The position numbers and the translations under genes were made by a program. Shown here piece by piece: positions 17,583-25,568 of a stretch of DNA of 62,220 nucleotides. The first letter of the stretch is position 1. Each line of letters begins with the position of its first letter. The stretch spans positions 1 to 62,220 of the forward strand of contig JAKPQE010000039.1 in assembly GCA_029572955.1 (NCBI GenBank), given 5' to 3'. Source of the stretch: Pseudomonadota bacterium. GTDB lineage: Bacteria; Pseudomonadota; Alphaproteobacteria; Rhizobiales; JAKPQE01. The notes beneath the pieces are model-generated. The model worked only from the letters and a program-made list of their open reading frames with translations. It did no database searches and was not told where the DNA came from.

Positions 17583-18431
17583 TCAGGCGCCCTTGGCGAC
17601 GAGCACCGGGCACTTCGAGCCGTTGATCACCCGCTCGGCCTTGCTGCCGAACAGCACCCGGCCGATGCCGGTGCGGCCATGGCTGCCGAGGATGATGAGG
17701 TTGTCGCCGCGCGCTTCCGACACCGCCAGGATGACGTCGTCGGCGACGCCGCCCTCGACGATCGCGGTGGCCTCGACGCCCTCGCTCCTGAGATAGGCGA
17801 CGGCACGCTCGACGATCGAGTCGGTTTCAGCCTGGCGCCGCTCGCTGTGGCTCGGCACCTTGACCGAGAGGACGTCGACCGCCACGTCGCAGCACTTGGC
17901 GATGCGCGACGCCATCACCACGGCGGCGTCCGAGGAGCGCGAACCGTCGGTCGAGACGAGCACCCGCCCCCACATCTCCGAGGCTTCCGGCACCACCATC
18001 ACCGCGCAGGGCGCATAGCCCATCACCTTGGCGGTGGCGTCGCCGAGCATCAGCCGGGCAAGGCCGCGCCGGCCGCGCCGGCCCATCACGATCATGTCGG
18101 TCTGGGTGTCGCGCGAGGCATCGACGATCACCGTGTAGGGGTCGTTGCCCGTGCGTACCGAAAGCGTGCAGTCGACGCCGGCCGCAACGGCGCGCTCCTT
18201 GACGCTTTCGAGCTGGGCGAGCGCTTCCTCGGCCAGCTTCTTGTCGGCTTCCGGCGCCAGATGGCCGAGGTCGGTACCCTGCAGGACGATCCGCAGCGCC
18301 TCCAGCTTGCTGCCCGCCTTGGCCGCCATGGCGATGGCGACCCGCTCGGCACCGGCGCTGAATTCGGAACCATCGGTCGGCAGCAGGATGTGTTTCATCC
18401 GCCCGATCGGTGACATCTCGAGATCGTTCAT
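17583..18431 (-). CDS. Universal stress protein with two tandem Usp domains
   Basis: A 282-residue protein made of two UspA repeats: residues about 12-145 (MKHILLPTDGSEFSAGAE to CAVMVVPEA) and about 150-282 (GRVLVSTDGSRSSDAAV to KCPVLVAKG). Both end in ATP-type loops: GRRGRRGLARLMLGDATAKV, and GSHGRTGIGRVLFGSKAERV of the G-2x-G-9x-G(S/T) kind. It probably binds ATP and acts in stress or energy-starvation responses. It begins 124 bp after the TauE gene on the same strand. The start at 18431 follows GGGAGGC; the Met at codon 12 is an alternative. Confidence 0.93.
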   Translation of the reverse strand: MNDLEMSPIGRMKHILLPTDGSEFSAGAERVAIAMAAKAGSKLEALRIVLQGTDLGHLAPEADKKLAEEALAQLESVKERAVAAGVDCTLSVRTGNDPYTVIVDASRDTQTDMIVMGRRGRRGLARLMLGDATAKVMGYAPCAVMVVPEASEMWGRVLVSTDGSRSSDAAVVMASRIAKCCDVAVDVLSVKVPSHSERRQAETDSIVERAVAYLRSEGVEATAIVEGGVADDVILAVSEARGDNLIILGSHGRTGIGRVLFGSKAERVINGSKCPVLVAKGA

Positions 18432-18555
18432 CTGGCGTAGCCTCCCTTATTGCCCCTTGGGTCAAACAGTGACCACCTGTCAGCCTAGCATGTAATCTTC
18501 CGGGGCGAGCCGCGTCCGAGCGGCGCAATCCGGATCCGCACCGATGATGCTGGCT

Positions 18556-19626
18556 TTACGGGGTCCCTGCCAATGCTGAAATTTCCTGTTGGTGGGCGAT
18601 CATGCCTTTGACGAGCGCCCCGAGAATGAACACCGCGCCGGAGACGAGCGCGACGACCATCAGCCAGAAGCTGATCTGGCGCAGCGAATGCATCACCACC
18701 TCGCCGATCGGCTCGATGAGATCGAGCATCGAGAGATAGACCGGGATGACGAACAGCCGGCTGACCAGCACCTGGATCATGATCATGCCCATCACGACCT
18801 TGATGATGTAGGGCTTCACATAGGTGGTGCCGATCGCGCCGATCTGGATGCCGAACAGCGAGCCGGCGAGGATGATCATCGCCAGGCGGATGTCGACATA
18901 GTTGCTCATGGCGAATTTGATGGTGCCGCCGAGCCCCATCACGAACGCGATGACGAGTTCGGTGGCCGAGGCCATCAGGCTCGGCACGCCGAGGATGTAG
19001 ATCATCGAGGGCACACCGACGAAGCCGCCGACGGCGATGGTCGCGGCCAGCATGCCGGTGGCAAAGCCGAGCGGCAGCGTCACGAGGAACGACACCTTGG
19101 CGTCGATGCTCTTGAAATAGACCATGGTGTAGGGGATGTGGATCCGCCGGATCGCGAGGGCGAGACTGGACGGTTTCTCCTCGGCGTCGGCCGCCCCGGC
19201 CTTGTAGATCTTCCAGGAATCGAACAGCACGTAGCTGCCGACGATACCGAGCACCACGACGAAGGCGACGCTCACATAAAGGTTCGAGCCGGCATCGCCG
19301 AAGGCCTCCTTGATGCCCTCCTGAAGGTGGGCGCCGTAGAGCACCCCGGCTTCGGCCGAGGCGCCCATGACCAGGCCGAGCTTGAGGTCCACCTGGCCGT
19401 AGCGCGCCCGCTTGATCGAGCCGACGAGGGCCTTGGGGAACTTGTGGCACATGTTGCTGGCCACGGCGACGATGCCCGAGGCGCCCATGGTCATCATCGC
19501 CGGCGTCAGCACGAAGGCGCCGCCCGAGCCGATGAACCCGCTGACCATGCCGCCGACCATGCCGACGAGGAAAAGGCCGATCACGCCGAGCGGCGTGAGG
19601 GTGATGAAATGGGAGAGATCTTCCAT
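18556..19626 (-). CDS. TauE/SafE family sulfite (anion) exporter
   Basis: A 356-residue integral membrane protein with about eight or nine hydrophobic helices in two halves. The first half has GMVGGMVSGFIGSGGAFVLTP, the second ATGMLAATIAVGGFVGVPSM, the paired glycine-rich motifs of the TauE/SafE (DUF81) family. A soluble loop between the halves holds DAEEKPSSLALAIRRIH. Members export sulfite, sulfonate-derived or other small anions, or take up sulfur compounds; direction and substrate are not decided by sequence. Its place after dsrE2-tusA suggests handling of sulfite or thiosulfate from sulfur oxidation. Confidence 0.92.
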   Translation of the reverse strand: MEDLSHFITLTPLGVIGLFLVGMVGGMVSGFIGSGGAFVLTPAMMTMGASGIVAVASNMCHKFPKALVGSIKRARYGQVDLKLGLVMGASAEAGVLYGAHLQEGIKEAFGDAGSNLYVSVAFVVVLGIVGSYVLFDSWKIYKAGAADAEEKPSSLALAIRRIHIPYTMVYFKSIDAKVSFLVTLPLGFATGMLAATIAVGGFVGVPSMIYILGVPSLMASATELVIAFVMGLGGTIKFAMSNYVDIRLAMIILAGSLFGIQIGAIGTTYVKPYIIKVVMGMIMIQVLVSRLFVIPVYLSMLDLIEPIGEVVMHSLRQISFWLMVVALVSGAVFILGALVKGMIAHQQEISALAGTP

Positions 19627-19690
19627 GGCGGGTTCCGATCCGGTCCGGTTTTCGCGGCCGATCCGCCGCGTCGCTCTTCTTTTCGGCGCG

Positions 19691-19945
19691 CTACTTCTTG
19701 ATCACCACCGACTTCGGCTTGATGCCGACCGCGTCCCAGAAGGCCGAGGTGAAATTGCCGTGGATGATGGAGAAGGCGAAGGCGATCGTGATCGGCACGA
19801 CCGGCGACCACCACGCGCTGACGCTGAGCTCGAGGATCTGTCGCGAATAAAGGTAGAGCAGCCAGTAGAGCAGGCCGGAAAAGGCGCCCCAGCCGGCGGC
19901 TTTCCAGAACCGCGGCCAGCGCAGGATGATGCTTCTGATCGACAT
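19691..19945 (-). CDS. Small two-helix membrane protein of the sulfur cluster
   Basis: An 84-residue protein starting MSIRSIILRWPRFWKAAGWG. Two hydrophobic stretches are visible, about residues 16-34 (GWGAFSGLLYWLLYLYS) and 44-62 (WWSPVVPITIAFAFSIIHG), with a lysine-rich C-terminus. I do not recognise the family. It ends 64 bp before the TauE gene on the same strand, so it could be an accessory subunit of that transporter, which is inference. GC3 and codon use are normal for the window. Confidence 0.7.
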   Translation of the reverse strand: MSIRSIILRWPRFWKAAGWGAFSGLLYWLLYLYSRQILELSVSAWWSPVVPITIAFAFSIIHGNFTSAFWDAVGIKPKSVVIKK

Positions 19946-20437
19946 GACCCGTACCCCCGACCTTTCGGCGGCGTCGAGCTGTCGTGAGCGACGCCGTCCA
20001 GCCTCGCATCCGGCCGAACGGCCGCATGAAAATCAGCCGCGTCCGGTGCTGAAGCCGAACGGGACCTTGCGAAAGCCGGTCGTGGAAAGGTCGGGCGCGA
20101 ACGGCCCGGCGTTGGCGTAGCCTGTCACGCTGACGGTGATGCCGCGCACGGCTTCCCTCGGGAAGCGAACGGATGCGTCGTGCACACCGCAACAACACAT
20201 TGCCGGCCGATGATCGAGGCCGGCATTTCCCCACCTGGTCGACGGCTGGCGATGTTTCGCTTTGCCGTCGGTTCCCTCCGCTTTCGCGTGCCGCTGGGAT
20301 TCTGTCCGGCTGCCCGGTCCCCCGACCGGTGCTTGCCGCCGACCCCATTCGGCCTTTCCTGCCGCCCGGTGCCGCCGGGTGGCGATCCTGCCCGGAACGC
20401 CGCCCCGCAGGCGGCGTTCCGGACCGGGAAGTCGCAA
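19946..20437. other. 492-bp gap inside the sulfur cluster
   Basis: This separates tusA from the small membrane protein. The left half holds a weak minus-strand ORF (20033-20200, listed separately). The right half (20201-20437) is GC-rich, with several short inverted repeats such as GCCGGC..GCCGGC near 20210-20235 and no frame with convincing codon bias. It may contain a terminator for dsrE2-tusA and a promoter for the downstream genes. Confidence 0.4.
20033..20200 (-). CDS. Possible 55-residue protein (uncertain)
   Basis: The frame begins MCCCGVHDASVRFPREAVRG and ends GFRKVPFGFSTGRG. Its last 40 codons are strongly G/C-ending in the third position (for example GGC ATC ACC GTC AGC GTG), as in real genes here. 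But the start lacks a Shine-Dalgarno, and I recognise no family. It could be a genuine small gene, the remnant 3' end of a lost gene in the sulfur cluster, or chance. Confidence 0.3.
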   Translation of the reverse strand: MCCCGVHDASVRFPREAVRGITVSVTGYANAGPFAPDLSTTGFRKVPFGFSTGRG

Positions 20438-20665
20438 TCAGGCGACGTGCTTGATGAGGAAGCGATAGACGCCGCCGTCGTTGCCCGACTCCAGAAGCTC
20501 GTTGCCGGTGGTGCGGCAGAACGCTTCGAAGTCCGCGGCCGAACCCGGATCGGTGGCCAGAACTTCGAGGGTACCGCCGGCCGGAACCGCCTTCAGGGCC
20601 TTCTTCGCCTTCAGAATCGGCAGCGGGCAGTTGAGCCCCTTCGCGTCGAGAACCTGATCAGCCAT
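20438..20665 (-). CDS. tusA: TusA-family sulfur carrier protein
   Basis: A 75-residue cytoplasmic protein with the N-terminal CPxP motif at Cys13 (DAKGLNCPLPILKAKKAL), the site that carries a persulfide in TusA/SirA proteins. The rest fits the two-layer alpha/beta fold (LEVLATDPGSAADFEAFC). In sulfur oxidisers TusA passes sulfane sulfur between DsrE-type proteins, rhodanese and heterodisulfide-reductase-like enzymes; in others it serves tRNA thiolation or molybdenum cofactor. Being 61 bp downstream of dsrE2 points to the sulfur-transfer type. Confidence 0.93.
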   Translation of the reverse strand: MADQVLDAKGLNCPLPILKAKKALKAVPAGGTLEVLATDPGSAADFEAFCRTTGNELLESGNDGGVYRFLIKHVA

Positions 20666-20726
20666 TGCTGTTTCCCTACCTTTCTCGTTTCACTTCTTTT
20701 GTTTTCTTGCCCCGTCTTGCGCCGGG

Positions 20727-21227
20727 TCAGATGTACAGATTGATGTCGCTCTTCAGCGCGTTTTCCATGTAGGTGGCCGCGCCGCCGAGGGTCACGCCGT
20801 CGATGAGGTCTTCCTTCTTGTACTCGAAGAGGTCGAGCGTCATCTGGCAGGCGATGATCTTGACGTCGCTGAGGATGGCCGCTTCGCGCAGCTCCTCGAT
20901 CGAGGCGACGCCCTTCTTCTTGATGAGGTTCTTCATCATCGTCGTGCAGGCCGCGTCGACGCCCGGGATCATGTTGACGATGTTCGGCATCTTGAAGTGC
21001 ATGCCCATCATCGGCATTTCCATGGCGGCGTTGCCGAACGGCGTGATCTGCAGGTCGAGATCCTTCTTCAGCAGCGTGAGGCCGTAGAAGGTGAAAAACA
21101 GGGTGACGTCAACATCCATCGCAGCGGCCGTCGTGGCCAGGATGAACGGGGGGTATGCCCAGTCGAGGGTCCCCTTGGTGACGATGATCGACATGCTTTT
21201 CGCATTGTCGGTCGTGGCTTCGGCCAT
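20727..21227 (-). CDS. DsrE2-like sulfurtransferase family protein
   Basis: A 166-residue protein of the DsrE/DsrF/DrsH superfamily, DsrE2 subgroup. It has an N-terminal strand with a hydrophobic stretch (WAYPPFILATTAAAMDVDVT), a GLTLLKKD motif, a methionine-rich loop (AMEMPMMGMHFKMPNIVNM) and a conserved Cys127 in IIACQMTLDLF; Cys94 is a second candidate. DsrE2 proteins are linked with TusA and carry sulfane sulfur, often at the membrane. First gene of the cluster, with GGGAGG before its ATG and repeated ATATTG elements upstream. No dsrAB, sox or hdr genes are in the window. Confidence 0.88.
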   Translation of the reverse strand: MAEATTDNAKSMSIIVTKGTLDWAYPPFILATTAAAMDVDVTLFFTFYGLTLLKKDLDLQITPFGNAAMEMPMMGMHFKMPNIVNMIPGVDAACTTMMKNLIKKKGVASIEELREAAILSDVKIIACQMTLDLFEYKKEDLIDGVTLGGAATYMENALKSDINLYI

Positions 21228-21250
21228 CTCGTGATCCTCCCTTTGCCCGA

Positions 21251-21302
21251 ATATTGGCGGCGCAATATATCAGAAAATTCTCATAGATCGAGCGGATATT
21301 GC
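21251..21302 (-). promoter_or_regulatory. Repeated ATATTG/CAATAT elements upstream of dsrE2
   Basis: The 75 bp upstream of dsrE2 is AT-rich and holds three copies of the same 6-mer: ATATTG at 21251-21256, CAATAT at 21263-21268 and ATATTG at 21296-21301. The last two extend to a 7-bp inverted repeat, GCAATAT (21262-21268) and ATATTGC (21296-21302). This looks like an operator region. ArsR-type persulfide sensors (BigR/SqrR) use ATATTC-like sites, so a similar regulator is possible, but the assignment is inference. Confidence 0.4.
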
Positions 21303-21488
21303 ATCGTCCCGGCCGCCCTGGAACGATGTCCTCAGCTTTCGCCGCCCGCGTTTTTGGCCAGATACTTGAACGCCGGAACCCGCCGAGCGGCGACCTTTCG
21401 CCCTCGTTGCGAGCCTCAGCATACACCCGAATCGGGGCCGGTGAAACGCGCCGCGCCGCTACGGTTGACGCGGTCATGCACGAACGCG

Positions 21489-21513
21489 AAAAGCCCCGCC
21501 GGAGGGCGGGGCT
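21489..21513 (-). terminator. Intrinsic terminator of the wcaJ-like gene
   Basis: On the minus strand AGCCCCGCC (complement of 21505-21513) pairs with GGCGGGGCT (complement of 21492-21500), followed by TTTT. It lies 20 bp past the stop of the sugar-phosphate transferase gene. Confidence 0.85.
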
Positions 21514-21533
21514 CGCCAGGCGCGACGGCCGCC

Positions 21534-22982
21534 TCAGTAGGCGTTGCGGTAGCCCTGCGACGACAGGACCGTCGCCGCGATGATGTAGAGGTCGAGCCAG
21601 ACCGACCAGTTGTCGATGTAGTAGAGGTCGTGCAGGACGCGGCCGCGGATCTTCTCGTCCGTATCGGTTTCGCCGCGCCAGCCGTTGATCTGGGCCCAGC
21701 CGGTGATGCCCGGCTTGACGTTGGAGCGGCGGGCGTAGCGGGCGATGCGCTCCTCGAAGTCGCGGTCGTGGGCGAGGGCGTGCGGCCGCGGGCCGACCAG
21801 CGACATGTCGCCGGCGAGCACGTTGAGCAGTTGCGGCACCTCGTCGATGTTCCAGCGGCGCAGCAGCCGGCCGACGCGGGTGATGCGGGCGTCGCCCTGG
21901 GTCGCCTGGGCGACGTGGTCGCCGTCCTCGAGCACGCTCATCGTTCGGAACTTGTAGATCCGGAACGGCTTCTGGTTGAAGCCGAGGCGGCGCTGGAAGA
22001 AGAACACCGGGCCGGGGCCTTCGAGGCGGATGATGATCGCCACGATCACGAAGAGCGGGCTGAGCGCGACGAGGCCGACCGCCGACAGCACGATGTCGAG
22101 GGTCCGCTTGGCGGCGCGCTCGACCAGCGTCAGCGGCGGGCGCATCACTTCCAGGCTGGCCAGCGGGCCGACGCGGGCGATGCGCACGTCCTCGAAGCGC
22201 TCGAGGATCCGTTCCGGGCCGAGGTGGATGGTCACCGGCAGGGCGGTGAAGGCTTCGATGCAGCGGTCGATGACCTCCTTCTCGGACCACGGCACGAGGA
22301 TGAACACCTCGTCGAGGTCGAGCTGGCGGACCCGGGCGATCACCCGCTTCAGGCCGGCATCGAAGCGCTGGAAGCGTTCGCCGCCCGGCCGCTCGGTGAA
22401 GATCACCGCGTCGACCACCTCGAAACCGAGGCGGGACGGCTGGAACCGGCGCTCGAAGGCGTGCACGTCGGCATCGGTGCCGATCAGCAGGATGCGTCGC
22501 GCTGCCACGCGGCCGACCGCCGTCGCGGTCTGGATCACCCGGACATAGACGACCCGGAGCGCCAGCACGCCGAGCAGGCCGACGACGTAGAACACGCCGA
22601 CGCCGCCGCGCGAGAAGATGTCGCTCGTCTTGGTCAGGAAGCCGATGGCGAAAAGCCCGAGGAACGCCGCGTTCCACATGGTGAAGGCGATCCGCATGTG
22701 GCCCTTGCGCGACAGATAGGAAAAGACGTCGTAGCGCTTGGCGCCGACATTGCCGGCGACGAAGAGGAGCGCCACCACGGCGCCGATCCAGATGGTCCTG
22801 AGGGCCGGCCAGGGGTCGCCGTAGACGGCGAGATGGTAGGCGAGGCTCGACAGGGCCGCCAAGGCCAGGATCGAGAGGATGTCGGTGGCGACGGCGGCGA
22901 AGGCGAAGCCGGACGCCGTGATGCGGAATTCACCCGGCTGGACCGCCAGGTCGTTCATTGTTCGATGCGACACGTCGATCAT
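21534..22982 (-). CDS. Undecaprenyl-phosphate glycosyl-1-phosphate transferase (WcaJ/ExoY type)
   Basis: A 482-residue polyisoprenyl-phosphate hexose-1-phosphate transferase that starts an exopolysaccharide repeat by moving sugar-1-phosphate to undecaprenyl phosphate. About four N-terminal helices and a CoA-binding-like domain (RRILLIGTDADVHAF) precede another helix and the catalytic domain: KRTLDIVLSAVGLVALSPLF, KFRTMSVLEDGD, RRWNIDEVPQLLNVLAGDMS, GPRPHALAHD and NVKPGITGWAQINGWRGE. I start at 22982, where GGAG precedes the ATG; a longer frame exists to 23060 through the promoter region. It diverges from the copolymerase gene. Confidence 0.93.
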   Translation of the reverse strand: MIDVSHRTMNDLAVQPGEFRITASGFAFAAVATDILSILALAALSSLAYHLAVYGDPWPALRTIWIGAVVALLFVAGNVGAKRYDVFSYLSRKGHMRIAFTMWNAAFLGLFAIGFLTKTSDIFSRGGVGVFYVVGLLGVLALRVVYVRVIQTATAVGRVAARRILLIGTDADVHAFERRFQPSRLGFEVVDAVIFTERPGGERFQRFDAGLKRVIARVRQLDLDEVFILVPWSEKEVIDRCIEAFTALPVTIHLGPERILERFEDVRIARVGPLASLEVMRPPLTLVERAAKRTLDIVLSAVGLVALSPLFVIVAIIIRLEGPGPVFFFQRRLGFNQKPFRIYKFRTMSVLEDGDHVAQATQGDARITRVGRLLRRWNIDEVPQLLNVLAGDMSLVGPRPHALAHDRDFEERIARYARRSNVKPGITGWAQINGWRGETDTDEKIRGRVLHDLYYIDNWSVWLDLYIIAATVLSSQGYRNAY

Positions 22983-23312
22983 TGGTCGCTCCATTCTGCA
23001 GGTCCACTGCAGAGTCATAGGATTTGCCGATATATTTCGGTAAACTTGCCTCAAATTCAAACAACTTCCGGGAAAGTAGTTAATTGTTAATCATTAATTT
23101 CGATAGCGCATAATAAACAAAATCAAATGTATTTTATCGATACACACGGTTTCATTTGAATACACATATCAATGCTTGATGTATCGAAACGGAACGGCGG
23201 ATCGATAGCGGTCGGGCGGGCGTTCGGCACGGCCTTTGCTAATACGCGTTAGGCGTCGCAGTGCCGGCAGTGCGATGTCCCGGAATGACCTGCCGGCACC
23301 GGAGGATCGAAG
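22983..23312. other. AT-rich divergent control region of the exopolysaccharide locus
   Basis: 330 bp between the initiating transferase (leftward) and the copolymerase (rightward). Positions 23020-23190 are strikingly AT-rich for this genome, with many TA steps (TTAATTGTTAATCATTAATT near 23080). A weak rightward promoter TTGTTA-N19-CATAAT lies at 23084-23114. The right third returns to high GC and ends in CCGGAGG before the copolymerase ATG. In rhizobia such AT-rich exo promoters are bound by the MucR/Ros family; no MucR gene is in the window. Confidence 0.55.
23137..23187. repeat. Inverted repeat TCGATACA / TGTATCGA
   Basis: TCGATACA (23137-23144) and its exact complement TGTATCGA (23180-23187) are separated by 35 bp in the AT-rich exopolysaccharide control region. 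A third partial copy, ATACACA, sits at 23160-23166. This may be a bipartite operator that allows looping between the divergent promoters. Confidence 0.5.
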
Positions 23313-25568
23313 ATGTTGCACACCCGCGAAACGCTCGACTGGTATCGGGACGGCGAGCCCATGACCGGGCGCGGCGCTCCGGCGGCCGAGACCGGTCCGG
23401 TCGGCCGCACCGATCTGCGCGGCCTGTTCCGCATCCTCCGCTCGCGCATCCTGTTCATCGCGGTGACGACGGCGCTGCTCGTGGCCATCGCCGTCGCCTA
23501 CGTTATGCTCGCCATCCCGAAATACGCCTCCTCGGCCAGCATCCTCATCGACCCGCGCCGCCGCCAAGTGGTCAATTCCGAGGTCGTGCCGTCCGGTCTC
23601 GGCACCGACATGGCCGTCGTCCAGAATCTCGTGCAGAGCCAGCTCGAGGTGATCCGCTCCGAGGCGGTGCTGCGCCGCGTCGTCGAAAGCGAGGGGCTGG
23701 CGAGCGATCCCGATTTCGTCGGCGACGGCCGCGTCGATCCGCTGACGGCGGTTCGCGCCGCGATCGGCCGGCTCTTGTCCTTCGGTGCCGCGCCGGCCGC
23801 CGCGCCGGCCGCCGGGGACCCGGCCGCCGCCGCGTTGCGCACCCTCGGCGAGAGCCTGAAGGTGAAGCGCGCCCAGCAGACCTATGTCATCGAGGTCTCG
23901 GTCGAGGCCCGCAGCCCGGAAAAGGCGGCGCGCCTGACCCAGGCGATCGCCGAGGCCTATCTCGCCGATCTCCTGCAGGTGAAGGCCGACGCCAACCGCC
24001 AGGCCAACAGCTGGCTCACCGCCCGCCTCGACGAGCTGCGCGATCGCATGCTCGCCGCCGAGAGGGCCGTCGTCGACTACAAGGCGGCCAACGACATCGT
24101 TTCGATCGAAGGCGGGCTCGTCAGCGAAAAGCAGCTGGCCCGCATCAACGAGCAGCTCATCTCGGCCCGCACCAACCGCGCCGAGGCGGAAGCGCGCTTC
24201 GACCAGGCCCGCCGCCTCAGCGCCGCCGGCGCCGGCCTCGACACGATCGCCAGCGCGATCGGCTCGGAAAGCATCCTGAAGCTGCGCCAGCAATATGCCG
24301 ATATCGCGCGCGAGGAGTCCGAGCAGGCCCTGCTGCTCGGCCCGCGCCATCCGCGCCTGCAGGCGATCCGCGCCCAGCTCGCCAACACCCGCGTCCTCAT
24401 CGACGCCGAGCTCGAGCGCGTCGCCGCCGCCGCCAAGGCCGATTTCGAGGTCGCCAGGAGCCGCGAGATCGCGCTCGAGAAGGACCTCGAGGCGGCCCAG
24501 CGCCAGGCCAAGACCAGCACCAGGGCGGAAGTCCGCCTGCGCGAACTGGTCAGCGAGGCCGACACCAGCCGCGCCGTCTATACCGAGTTCCTGTCGCGCG
24601 CCAAGGAAACCAGCGAGCAGGACGGTCTCGACACCGTCGAGGCGCGGATCATCTCGCCGGCCGCCGTGCCGCTGCGCCCGGTCTCGCCGCGCAAGCTGAT
24701 CGCCCTCACCCTGGCGCTGACCGCCGGCCTCGGCCTCGGCATCGGCGGTGCCCTGATGCGCGAGCACTTCTCCGAGGAAGCGGCCCGCATGCGCCGCCGC
24801 CCGGCGCGGCCGCAGCCGGTGCGCCGCACCGCCGTCGGCTGGTCGTCGCTCGCCGCCGCCGACCGCACATCGGGCAATCCGGGCCTGCCCGATCGCCTCG
24901 CCACCCTGCCGCGGCTCGCCGCCGGCGGCCACTCGCCGCTCGCTGCCTTCACCGAGATCGTCAATCACCCGGTCGGCGCCTTCGCCGCCGCCTGCCGTGA
25001 TCTTTCCGACCGCCTCGCCGCGCCGTTCGGCACCGGCGGGCCGCGCATCGTCCTCGTCGCCTCGGCCCGGCCGGGCGAGGGGCGCTCGACGGTCGCCGCC
25101 GGCCTTGCCATGACCGCCGCCCTTGCCGGCGAGCGCGTGCTGCTCGTCGACGGCGATACCCGCCGGGCGAGCCTTGCCGCGGCGATCAACCCCGCCGCCG
25201 CCGCCGGCATCGCCGATCTCGCCGACGGCCGCGCCGACTTCGAGGAAGTCGCCGTCCACGATCCCGAGAGCGGTCTCGTCTTCGCCCCGCTCGCCGCGAG
25301 CGACGCCGGCCCGCTCGACTGGTCGCGCGGTCTTGCCGCCGTGCGCGTGCTGGCCCGCGAGGCGCGCGGCTACGGTCTCGTCGTCGTCGACAGCGCGCCG
25401 GTGCTGACCGACGCCTCGGCGCGCCTCCTGGCCGACGCCGCCGACCAGGTGGTCCTCGTCTCCGCCGAGCCGGCCGTGCCCGGCCGCGACACCGCCGATG
25501 CCATCGCCGCGCTGCATCTGCCGGCCGGCCGGCTCAGCGGCGTCGTCACCATCGAGGCCGGCAAATGA
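23313..25568 (+). CDS. Wzz/GNVR polysaccharide copolymerase with degenerate BY-kinase domain (ExoP-like)
   Basis: A 751-residue protein controlling polymer length and export. A Wzz domain begins near residue 33, with membrane helices at about 46-66 and 461-481. The large periplasmic coiled-coil part lies between them, and its end carries a GNVR-type motif. The cytoplasmic part (about 575-750) has the bacterial tyrosine-kinase fold: SARPGEGRST at 584-593, LLVDGDTRR at 610-618 and VVVDSAPVL at 690-698. The Walker A lysine is Arg591, and no tyrosine cluster ends the protein (LSGVVTIEAGK). It may bind nucleotide poorly and act as a scaffold. Start at 23313 follows CCGGAGG. Confidence 0.9.
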   Translation: MLHTRETLDWYRDGEPMTGRGAPAAETGPVGRTDLRGLFRILRSRILFIAVTTALLVAIAVAYVMLAIPKYASSASILIDPRRRQVVNSEVVPSGLGTDMAVVQNLVQSQLEVIRSEAVLRRVVESEGLASDPDFVGDGRVDPLTAVRAAIGRLLSFGAAPAAAPAAGDPAAAALRTLGESLKVKRAQQTYVIEVSVEARSPEKAARLTQAIAEAYLADLLQVKADANRQANSWLTARLDELRDRMLAAERAVVDYKAANDIVSIEGGLVSEKQLARINEQLISARTNRAEAEARFDQARRLSAAGAGLDTIASAIGSESILKLRQQYADIAREESEQALLLGPRHPRLQAIRAQLANTRVLIDAELERVAAAAKADFEVARSREIALEKDLEAAQRQAKTSTRAEVRLRELVSEADTSRAVYTEFLSRAKETSEQDGLDTVEARIISPAAVPLRPVSPRKLIALTLALTAGLGLGIGGALMREHFSEEAARMRRRPARPQPVRRTAVGWSSLAAADRTSGNPGLPDRLATLPRLAAGGHSPLAAFTEIVNHPVGAFAAACRDLSDRLAAPFGTGGPRIVLVASARPGEGRSTVAAGLAMTAALAGERVLLVDGDTRRASLAAAINPAAAAGIADLADGRADFEEVAVHDPESGLVFAPLAASDAGPLDWSRGLAAVRVLAREARGYGLVVVDSAPVLTDASARLLADAADQVVLVSAEPAVPGRDTADAIAALHLPAGRLSGVVTIEAGK

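Noticed and set aside
17583-21227. Dissimilatory sulfite reductase (dsr) operon
   Set aside because: Only DsrE2 and TusA homologues are present; there is no dsrAB, dsrC or dsrMKJOP, so the cluster is not a dsr operon.
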